A stretch of 64,000 bases of DNA from Lotus japonicus (Eukaryota > Streptophyta > Magnoliopsida > Fabales > Fabaceae): positions 79,842,732-79,906,731 of the forward strand of contig NC_080044.1 in the NCBI RefSeq assembly GCF_012489685.1, read 5' to 3'. Under the pieces are notes generated by a model that searched no databases, had not been told where the DNA came from, and saw only the letters and a program-made list of their open reading frames with translations. Below, in pieces: positions 49,789 to 59,854 of the stretch. Position 1 is the stretch's first letter. The number at the start of each line of letters is the position of its first letter. The translations under genes and the position numbers were made by a program.

Positions 49789-50170
49789 ACAAAGGAGGCA
49801 TACCAAAACAAGTGAAGACTCCTGGGTAACTCAGCAAGGCCCAGAAATCCGCTACACAGTTGCTTGTGAATCTAAAAAATTGAAATAATAATGGGGTAAG
49901 TCACAAAGACTTAGTGAGGCAGAATAAATAAAGTGCGCGGAAAGGAGAAGCACTTAAGGCACGATCATTAAAATCAGATCTTTTGGTATATTATATATAT
50001 ACATAAGAAACTTTAAATCAATATCCTCTTTGACTTTTTTTATAAATCTCTGAAAGCTTCATACACTTTCACACAAGCTTTAAATTCAATAACGAAATAA
50101 CAAAAATTGGGAAGCAACTTCAACCCTCATCATTCAACAATAATCACATCCACAAACTATATGCATATAG

Positions 50171-50353
50171 GCCGCATTGTCTCTTCGTTGCGACAAACGG
50201 TACGCTACTAAAAAAGCACGAATTTGCATAGTCACATTATCTCTTCGTTGTGACGAACGGTATTATACTATGACATAAAGAGCATAGGTCGCATTATCTC
50301 TTCGTTGCGACGAACGGTACATATGTCGCATTATCTCTTCGTTGCGACGAACG
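50171..50353. repeat. Four short hairpin repeats in the solo LTR
   Basis: Four copies of a unit of about 24-30 nt (50171-50202, 50231-50260, 50288-50318, 50325-50353) read gtcgcattatctcttcgttg then cgac. The arms GTCGCA and TGCGAC are complementary. In the second copy they are GTCACA and TGTGAC, a paired change that keeps the stem. The first copy has one mismatch. The conserved tail is gaacg. Confidence 0.85.
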
Positions 50354-51436
50354 ACTTTCTAAAATAGAACTCATCACATTCCAAAACATAAGGTTTAACA
50401 AAAACTTAATTTACAAGCAAACTCAAATACTAAACGTATGACATGTATTAATGCTCCAAGTTCTCAATGGGAAGCACTAGAAAGAATCTTCTGTCTATGG
50501 ATTTGAGTAAAACAGTTACACCTAGTCATCAAAATTAACTTCTTGAAATTCTATAATCATCAAAGTTTGTATTGAGGCAAAAACATGTCATGTCAAATAG
50601 AGTTTTTTTTTTTTTTAAAGAAAACGAATGCTCAAGAGCCAGGGACTTCATATTTTAAAAGGAAGGAATATTTAAAAAAAGAACTTAATCACTAATCATT
50701 TCATACAGTTCGAGTATAGAATGAAACTCAAAAAACGTAAGGTTTAATATGCATAAAGTACATGAAACTTAAAATATTTTTACTTCTCCCATGAAAAACC
50801 AAATATAAAAACTTGCCACTTTATAAACTATACACTCACAACTATGAAGAGCTAGCTCAATCTCTTCTCGTGCCTCTGCTGGACCAAGAGAAGCGTCACC
50901 CCGTGAATCTACGCATCAATAATGGGTAACAAAAGAGATTAGGCAAAACCCCCAATTTATGAGACTTAGGGTTTTAGAGGAAATCATGAAAATAACACAA
51001 ACACTTGATTTCCTACTATGCTATGATAATACCCACTACTAATTCATGCCACAAAAACATATTTCTGAATCATTGGGTTGAAAATTTTACCTCAATGAAT
51101 CTCTAAATAGCACTACCCAAGAGATGAGAAGAGTCTCAAATACCCACTTTCAAAGTTCCAAATACAGTGAAATAAAAGCTTGAGTGAAGAGTGAAGAAAT
51201 GATGGAACGAAAATCGAGAGTGAAATCAAAGAGGGAGGAAGGTGCTGGAATGAGAAGTTGAGGTACAGAGGATGGAGTCCCACTTTCTGTTTTCAACAAT
51301 AGAGAAGAAATGGGTATTTTACCCACATGCTCCTTCCTTCTCAAACAAACCGAGTTTCTCTCTTTCTTTATTTTTTTATTTATTATTTATTTTTTTTATT
51401 TTATCCTCATTTACTGAAACGGTGCGTTTCAAAAGT

Positions 51437-51850
51437 AATCCAAAATGATTTTGGATTAGCCTCTTGGCTTCGGGACTATTAATAGACGATACAGGTTCTC
51501 GTTCATCTGAGCGTGAATCAATGCATAGCAAGGGTGAGGGCATTTTCACTCTCACTTTCCTCCATAATGCTCTTTTTCTTAATCTGATCTTCTGCAATTT
51601 TTTCTATTTCTAATGAGCTGATACAGGTTCTCCTTCATCTGATAGCAGGGTGAGGGCATCGTCCCTCTCATTTTCCTCTTCCATAGTGCTTGTTAGAAGA
51701 ATAGGGAGGAGCGATAGTGACACGAAGGATCCGATGACACTTTTATTGAATATGAAGATTGTTTCAGCCACAAGTCCAATGACCCTCTTATCTGGTGGAG
51801 ACAGCAACATGGTAAAAAAGACACTACAATGCTTTTGGAGTTATGGTTCA
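51437..51850 (-). pseudogene. Leader-side coding-like segment, unit A
   Basis: Minus-strand frames here include MEEENERDDALTLLSDEG and, as a diverged internal duplicate about 170 bp downstream, a version with PSPLLCIDSRSDEREPVSS. The two share an atgga-gaaa...gccctcaccct block, so the segment is itself partly duplicated. Neither frame connects to the coiled-coil exons without a stop. It may be leader sequence or the decayed 5' part of a longer gene. Unit B has the matching segment at 57927-58310, lacking about 28 bp. Confidence 0.4.
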
Positions 51851-53344
51851 ACCCAATTCCTACAATGTTGCGTGCTTGTGGTGATGACAGAAGAGAGAGG
51901 GCATTATATTGGTTACTTTAATGACTGTGGTTTCCTATGGACAGCTAGAGAGGGGAACGCGCGGTCAAGCTCATGACGTTTCACAAGCAGCTTTCAAAGG
52001 GATGGGATAGGTCTGGCTTCCACTTCATGGAACTTGATTTGAGTTAAAAAGTTGATGGACTTAGAAGGAAGAGATCTAGGGCTAGCAGTACCTCTTTTAG
52101 TTAAGGCTTTCTGATACACACCACTCCACCGAGATTCGCGTATCTAGGAGTTGGTCAGGATTTGTTAATGCTCTTGCTTTGTCTGTTTATGATGTATGCA
52201 TGCATGAAAACTCTGGGAATTGTAATCCTGGAAAAGCCTTAAACGTTGATTTTAGGTTCTTAAACCTGAAAATCTCAAAGTTACAACATTAAAAGTTTTC
52301 GGGAACTAATTTCCAGAACCTGTTTTATAGCTTCCGGGTTCTAAAATCCGGAATGTGTTTTGAATTTTATGTTTTTTTAGAACAATTTTAGAAAACTGTT
52401 TTTCATAACAAAACAAAACAAAAAAACTCGTTTGGTAATACTTATTTGAAAACAAATTTAGAGATGAGAAAATGAAAAAAATTGTTTGATAAATTTGTTC
52501 TGAAAATATGTTTTCTCACTCCTTTTTAAATCTGACAACAGGAAACTTGTTCAATTATGTTTTAATTCCTTTCTATAATTTTTTTAAACAAATTAAAAAT
52601 TTGGATATTTTTAAAATACAACGTTAGCACTGTGTTTGTTTCAGGTGGTTATGCCAGGAAGGAAAGTAAGGGGGCTGGAAAATAACAGGAAACACCATTC
52701 TTACGTGTTTGGATACTACATGAAAGTAAAAGTAGTGGAAAACCTTACATGTACAGTAAGTGGCCAGTTTTCTTCGCATAGATAGGAGGAAAACACAGAA
52801 AAGGTGGGGAGTTAGTATAAAAACACCATAATACCCCCACCACTGCATATGCCGTTTTCCGTGTTATATTATCCATTGCACGTGTCGTTTTGTGTATTAT
52901 CACATAGTACTTATAACATGAATTGCTTAATACCAACAATAATAATAATTATAATCAATATATATTAGAAAAGAAGAACTTCACTAATGTATTCATAGTT
53001 ATGCTTTTCAACTATTTACTTTTATGGAAATAAATAGAAAATGATACATAATGGTGTCAATTGCAATAGTAAAAAGAGACTAATCTTTAAATTAAGAGTT
53101 CAATTCTTAAGAGCCGTACTCGTAGGGAAAACTTTGTCCATCACCACACCACACCCGAATCGAATGAAAATTACATTATGATATTAGGATGAGTATATAA
53201 TTCTAACTCACTTTGATTTAAAAATAATATATAAGTCACTTACGTGGTAAAAACAAATTATAACTTGTTTAAAAAAACAAATTATAACTAACACTAAACT
53301 AATAACCGTCGAAAAAAATTGAGCACAATATTGATATATATAGA

Positions 53345-53780
53345 GAGAATGTATCATATGAGAAAAGTGTTCTTATGTGTGAAAATAAGAATAAATCGTG
53401 ACTGTTAGATCTAATCATGAATGATCAAGATTAAAACATGAAGTCATGTGACATTTTAAAAAAGTCACATGATCTTTTTAAGTGGTCATGTGAGCATTAA
53501 TTTGTTTTAATCTTGACCATTCAGGATTAGATCTAATGGTCACGATTTATTCTTATTTTCTCATATAAAAACACTTTTCTCATAAGATACATCACCTATA
53601 TATATAAAACAAATTAATGCTCACATGACCCCTTAAAAAGATCATGTGAATTTTTTAAAATGTCACATGGCTTCATGTTTTAATCTTGACCATTCAGGAT
53701 TAGATCTAATGGTCACGATTTATTCTTATTTTCTCATATAAAAACACTTTTCTCATAAGATACATCACCTATATATATAT
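53345..53780. mobile_element. Foldback MITE in unit B with an extra half copy
   Basis: 53345-53598 is the counterpart of the hairpin MITE at 44980. A second right half (gttttaatcttgaccattca to cataagatacatcacc) is repeated directly at about 53670-53769. Unit A has no such extra half. Confidence 0.7.
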
Positions 53781-53789
53781 ATATCCGTA

Positions 53790-54175
53790 GAAAAAAACTA
53801 CAGATTTGTGAAAGGAACGTAGAATTCTTAAGTTTGAAATAATTACAGAGTTGCTATTAATGAATCCAACCTGTTCTCCGTCCTGTGGTGTTTTCAGGAC
53901 GAAAAAACAAAAACATCTTCATATTGTTCTCGTTTTTTTGTTTAAAAAAAAAAGAGAACTGTTTTGGAAACTATTATATAAAAAACACTAACCCAAACAA
54001 GTTTTTTTGTTTTTTATTTTATTTTTAAACTGTTTTTAAAAACAGTTATCAAACAGGCTTCGGAAAACTTGTTTTTTGAAAAGGGGGGCATTTTGGGGTT
54101 TGAAATTTTTAGGTGGGGTGGGAAATTTATTGATTGGGGTGTTTTTTATTGATTGAAGTGTTAAAATACCGTAAT
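53790..54175. mobile_element. Right end of the TIR element
   Basis: The terminal segment (ggtggggtgggaaatttatt, then gattggggtgttttttattg and gaagtgttaaaatacc) is the imperfect complement of the left end at 43612. Together with 52206 onward this would make an original element of about 2.1 kb that was already present when the block duplicated. No transposase sequence is seen. The following 54176-55015 has no recognised content. Confidence 0.45.
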
Positions 54176-56398
54176 GGTTAAATACTATTTTTTCTGGTTA
54201 AATACTGTAACACATGTCCATAAATAGACATTTGTAAGTATTCTTAAAAAAAGCATTCGATAATAATTTTTTATGTGTATTGTGCCCTTGAGTGACTTGG
54301 GTCTTCTAATTTTTTTCTTTCAATTTTAGGCTTCTAAATTTTATAATCAATCAAATATTTTCATGTTTTGGATTTTTCATTTAAATATTAACAATGGTGT
54401 ATGTGACAGGGCAATAAGGTGGATAATTTAATTAGGAAGAAATAATATTTATTTTATTTTTAAAAAACACTATATACGTATTTACCGTCTTGTTTTCTCC
54501 ATCACTAACAATTGGAGATTGATGCCGGTAGCGATGCATCTTCTCCCCCCACTGTGCTCTATGATCTCTCCTGTCTCTCTCTGGAATCGCTTGTATAGTT
54601 GTATTAGTTCGCTTACCTATAATTGATTTCAAAAGATTGGGGTGTTGTTCATTTGTGATTTATTTACAATTGACCGTTCACAAAGTTTTTTCATTTTTAA
54701 TTCTCGTTCAAACTAAATGAGCAACTGATAAAACTCTTTCAAGTGTAATTCTGCAAATCAAAATAAGTACTACTACTACGCATAACAAAAAAAAATAGTG
54801 AAAGACATTATTATAATTACTTGGAAAAGGAAGTGACACAATGATACAAATGAAGAGTGCAAGGAGGATGAGCTTTTAAAAGACAATTACATAACTAAAG
54901 ATTCTCAAGTCATCATTACATAAAACCGGAAAGATAGTACGATATTGGTTCCACACCAAGAAACCGACCATAATGTAGTTCGCCCCGAAATGTTGATGAG
55001 TGAGACCTGAAAAACACCATGCATAAGTTGAAACTAGAGTGAATATAATATAACAACAATAGTTCAAAAGTGAGCGCTCATTTTCATAGATTCTGAATGC
55101 GAGGTTAAGAGTTCCTATTTCCTATAAATTACTAGGTGTTTAGTTACCATATATTCCTTCACATTCATGTCATACAGGATATTCTTTACTTAAATACTAA
55201 CGTTAAAGAACATTTGAGATCTGTATTTGTACTAGCCGTCTAAAGGTTACTAAGTTCACCCCACCCCACGATATTTCATCTTTACCTTTTACTTATTACT
55301 CTACATTGGCATATATTTGAATCAATCTTGACCTAGATTACTCCAATGGAAGCCACTAGGGACAACATCTCATCACGCCTAATTCTAATGAAGCCAAGAG
55401 TAGCTAGTGAGCTACATTTGGCCTCAATCCATCCCGAAACAAACTTTTGTTTCAAGATTATATTTTCATTTAACTTTCCTATGCATATATAGAGCATTTC
55501 TTCTAGTTATAGAGTTCACCCTTCCTTTGGAATCATCTCTTACAACATAGTTATTGAAAGAGTTGAGTAATTTGAAGTACCCTGAATAGATCAATTTTAA
55601 TTTAGTACCATGCAACATACTATGACTTAGGCATTACCTAGTGAACAAAGAGTAATAAAAATAAAAGGTTAATTTAGTGCTCGAAACACACTCAAAGACA
55701 ACAAAATATACGGACTATGGAGGCCATTGTCTAGCTCTTTCTAGCGGGCGTGACAGCAAAAACCAAGCATAATTGTATGAAACATTACCAATAATTAATG
55801 TAAAACATCCAATCTCATCATTATGAAACTGCCAAAACAAAAGTATCTAAATGTAAAATATCCAATCTATAACTATAGTAAAATATAATTAAAGCAATGA
55901 TCATTAGTGAGAGAAAATGACAAAGAGTAAATATAGAAGGATGTATGCATTTTTTTTTTAAATGAATGCATAAATTAGACACATTTAACGGTTTTTTTTG
56001 GAACATTTAATGTTTTCTTAATAAGTATAATTTTTTGTATTAGATCTTATAAAAAGGAAATGACACTACCCAAAACAAAAGAATTTGTAGTTTTATTTTA
56101 AAGGTCTGTATGTGGTTTTAAAAATCCAGAAAATGACAATCAACAATATTAACGAAAGATATATCAGATTCATTTTAACTTTACCGTTTACGCACCTTTT
56201 GATATTTTGGTCAGGGCATATAAGGTCGTCGGTCAAGGCTTCGCTGGGTCCACCTTTTAGCATAAACAAACAAAACATGGAAACTAAATCAAAAAATAAA
56301 TAATAGCAGGACAATTACAACTTATAATTGTATAATCTCATTTACGTACAAATACACTTGACATTGACGATAAAACCACAAATGTTAAAAATTAAAAA

Positions 56399-57896
56399 TT
56401 AAACTTCCCCGACCTTCTCCTTTCCCTTCCCATTCTCATGGGCCTCCTCTTCCTGTAGTATAAATATACAAAAAATATTAGCAAACATAGAATAGCAATA
56501 TTTATAAATTTAACTTATAAGAAAGTAGAAGTTAAGAGTCACTTCGAGACAAAAAGTCAGTGAAATTTCTTATAAATTGTGATGAATGTGTGTTCAAGTT
56601 GACGAACTTAATTATATCTAAACACCAACTTAGTCATCAATGTTCTTTTATTTAATGCATGTATGTATAAGTGTCTATTTCAGTATTTCCTTTACAGGGT
56701 TAGGTAAAAATATGTTTAATAGAATTTTGTTTTAAAAAATGAACTTGTGTGTTTGATCCTTGGAGGATTAAAACATGAATATTGATTGAATAAAAATGAA
56801 GTTAATTTTATATAAAACAAAATGGACAGAAAAAGGACATGTATTCTTTTAAAAGAACATCCAATTCCTTTTTTTCCTAACCAAAAGGTATATGTATAGA
56901 CTATTTTTTCTAAACCTGGTTAAAACTCAGTTTTACTTAACTAAACATTACGCAAAGAGGATATATATGAGGCATGTTACTTTACATATTAACTCACATA
57001 GAGCATGGGTTTAATTAAAGTGGCACATAGTATCTAATTAGTACTAATTCATAAGTAGTTGATAAAGATTTCACTTCAACCATGGGTTTTTATTTTGAAT
57101 TCTTAGCACTTTTTCTAAGATCCACAACATCACAAAATCAATTCATCAATAAGAGAAAAAAAAACAATTATTTAAGCTAAGAACCCAAATCGAAAAACAT
57201 ATTTCACAAAATACTGGATCTTACTAAAGTCTCAATCTCAGCTTTAATTTCTCCAATGCTAAAGAACCTAAGAATTAGATCTAAGCCTAAAAAAACTCAC
57301 ATCTAAGAATCAGAGATGAAGTTGCTCTTATTTAAAAGAAAATTCCGAAAATGTTGGGAAACCAAGTTAAAGGAGCACTTAGATTTCCTCCCCCTACCTA
57401 GAAGCGGCTCACCTTTGATTTATATATGTATTTGGACACCGCCTTTGGTACTTGAGTTACAATGGCGGCGTTATACTACCTCACGCGGTCAATCTCTGAA
57501 GTTACGGCTTCAATCTTACGGTCAAGGTCTGCAATTTCATTCCTGAATATAAAAATAAATAAATAGTAATTAATATATATTTAAAAGAAAACTTAAAATT
57601 TAAAAATATGAAATAAACATTACCTATTCTTAGCATTGGAAATTCGGTAATCAACTCTGAAAAAAAAAAAAACTTCAACACGGATGAATACTATATTAAA
57701 CAGTGTATGAATATAGGATGTTCAAGTGAGAGAGAGAATCTGTCCTTTTTACGATCATTATTTTCTATGTTCCACATTTCCATTTCAGCTTCCAGGTCCG
57801 AAATCTCTTTAGAACTAAAATCAAAACAACAAAATGAGGAGAATGAAGAAAGAAATCACAAAGGAAAAATATAGAGTAACCAAAAATGTACCTCAT
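56399..57896 (-). pseudogene. Coiled-coil gene, copy B, with a broken splice donor
   Basis: This is the counterpart of the gene at 47673-49152, with exons 57896-57892, 57814-57740, 57656-57624, 57542-57413 and 56452-56399. Lengths and phases are identical (5, 75, 33, 130 and 54 nt). The intron after the 75-nt exon should begin GT but here reads AT (aaggacag then attctctc, against gttctctc in copy A). Unless another donor is used, this intron is retained. The 5' flank is uninterrupted by the LTR. The copies therefore carry different defects. Confidence 0.6.
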
Positions 57897-58381
57897 TGAA
57901 GAACTGTGAGTGTGTGGGTGAAAAGTAATCCAAAATGATTTTGGATTAGCCTCTTGGCTTCGGGACTATTAATAGACGATACAGGTTCTCGTTCATCTGA
58001 GCGTGAATCAATGCATAGCAAGGGTGAGGGCATTGTCACTCTTACTTTCCTCCATAATGCTCTTTTTCTTAATCTGACCTTCTGCAATTTTTTCTATTTC
58101 TAATGAGCAGGGTGAGGGCATCGTCCCTCTCATTTTCCTCTTCCATAGTGCTCGTTAGAAGAATAGGGAGGAGCGAGAATGACAGGAAGGATCCGATGAC
58201 ACTTTTATTGAATATGAAGATTGTTTCAGCCACAAGTCCAATGACCCTCTTATCTGGTGGAGACAGCAACATGGTAACAAAGACACTACAATGCTTTTGG
58301 AGTTATGCTTTCGCGTATCTAGGAGTTGGTAGGATTTGTTAATGCTCTTGCTTTGTTTGTTTATGATGTATGCATGCATGA

Positions 58382-59854
58382 TGCATATAAACCATCCTTG
58401 GGCGGTTTGGGCCCTGTGTATGAGACTTGTATTTGTTTGTCTTAATGAATCAAGCTCCGTTGACAAGAAAAAAACATGCAGAAGAGAGAGAGCACAAGAG
58501 GAGCTTGTTAGGCTATCACAGAACATGTTTTTGCATCTCAGCCCATCACTTTCTTCAAAAGGGCTAGGCCTACCAAACTTATGGCTCATGTATCCTGAGT
58601 CAATCAGAAATCCCAAGCTGAAACCCAACTTAACCATGTTTCAAAATCTGAAAATCTTGTATAAAGTGTTTCTTGAATATTTTGACCAAAAAAAAAAGTT
58701 CTTCTTGAATATAATATCTAATGACAAGCTACTACCCCCAAAAAAAAATCTTGTATAGAGTGTTTCTGAATCAGAAACCTGAGCGTCCTAAAAGTGGCAA
58801 TGTAATTGGTTAGGAAACAATGGTCAAGATTCCTTAAAAATTTATTTAGTCTATCGTTCTGTTTCATATTGGTGGCTTAAAATCTGGTCAAAGAAATTAT
58901 TTTAGTTTTCCACAAGTGCAATTCAAAACTCAATTTACAATGGTATTAACTTGGATTGGGTAGATTCAAAAAAAACTTGGATTGGGTAGGTATTACAAAA
59001 ATGTAACATCAAAATCTACAAATCTAAGCAAAGCTCTTCCAAAAGCTTGTGTAAGAGTTTATGTTATAAGATAAATATTTGACCAAAAAAAAATGTTATA
59101 AGATAAATAAACTCAAATAAATTCTTTTCAAACAAGGCCAAAGACTACTATTTTTAACTTTATGAATTTTTTGACCAAATTTGGCTAGTAGGGATGGCCT
59201 GATTAACCCTATTGTAGGACATATACCACACAAGTAGTGTAACCTATTTCCATCGAAATATTTTCAATGCCTACAATCGACAAAATACACCGTTCTATTT
59301 CTTTCTTTCTCTTATTTCTCTCTCTCTCTCTCTCTAACAAAACAAAATGAGAGACAATAAAACTATAAATTTCAAAATTAGCTCACTAAAATCAAATAGT
59401 TCGAGGACACGTTCAAACCACTCATTTCATATTTAGTTTGAACATAGCCTAAACTCTTCACATTCTAGCCTTAATTTCATATATGCAAGTAACAAAAACA
59501 ATTTACTACATGCATGATACAGTGTCCAAGAACTACATCTATCTGTCCAATATATAAGATTAACCAATTCTCCATGCACCAAAGTTCTCAAGCACTTTTT
59601 ACATGTTTCTTTCTTTCATTTAACCATGACAAAGAACATGTTCCCTATATGTAACCCTTCAACTCTACACCATCCACCCCCCAAAAAAGGGCCTTTTTTA
59701 TTACTATTTTTTCCAGGAAAGAAATTGATCCTTCCAACAAGCCTATTGCATAATTAACTTGAACTGCTCCTTTGATTGTAGCTGGCACTCCCCAAAAGAA
59801 TGTACAATCACCAAAAAAATAAGCAACATGTTTATAGCCACAGACGAGCCACAA
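58382..59854. other. Unique intergenic region after the duplication
   Basis: AT-rich sequence with a (TC)n run near 59315-59334. Short ORFs (for example 58336-58758) have no recognised domains. The right part includes the 3' UTR of the S1-domain gene. Confidence 0.5.

Larger units (their letters stand above)
49183..51431. mobile_element. 2249-bp solo-LTR-like insertion
   Basis: The insertion starts tgtcacgaccc and ends gtgcgtttca (TG...CA). It is flanked by the 5-bp direct repeat aaagt (49178-49182 and 51432-51436), which occurs once at the empty site in unit B (57922-57926). These are the hallmarks of an LTR. No second LTR, primer-binding site or gag-pol sequence is visible, so it is best read as a solo LTR left by recombination. 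It contains a 217-bp tandem duplication and an array of short hairpins, and no convincing ORF. Confidence 0.75.
43797..52205 (+). repeat. Segmental tandem duplication, unit A (8.4 kb)
   Basis: From 43797 onward the sequence is collinear with 52206 onward at high identity. Unit A ends at the tatgcatgcatga block (52193-52205), which is matched in unit B at 58370-58381. It differs from unit B by two insertions in A (46197-47389 and 49183-51431) and by a 1.4-kb segment present only in B (53600-55015). It also contains about 300 bp (51848-52135) that B lacks. Confidence 0.85.
52206..58381 (+). repeat. Segmental tandem duplication, unit B
   Basis: Direct repeat of unit A, starting gaaaactctgggaattg in the middle of the TIR element. 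It lacks the Mutator-type and LTR insertions of unit A and keeps both as clean empty sites. It retains 53600-55015, which is missing from A. Homology ends at about 58381, after which unique sequence follows. Confidence 0.85.

Noticed and set aside
50171..50353. CRISPR-like array
   Set aside because: Repeats are spaced irregularly (about 30-60 nt), in a plant genome, inside an LTR-like element with no cas genes. Hairpin repeats are the simpler reading.
43612..54175. One intact 10.5-kb transposon defined by the outer inverted termini
   Set aside because: The block duplication junction lies within the span. The two termini are better explained as the ends of a roughly 2-kb element whose right end survives only in unit B.
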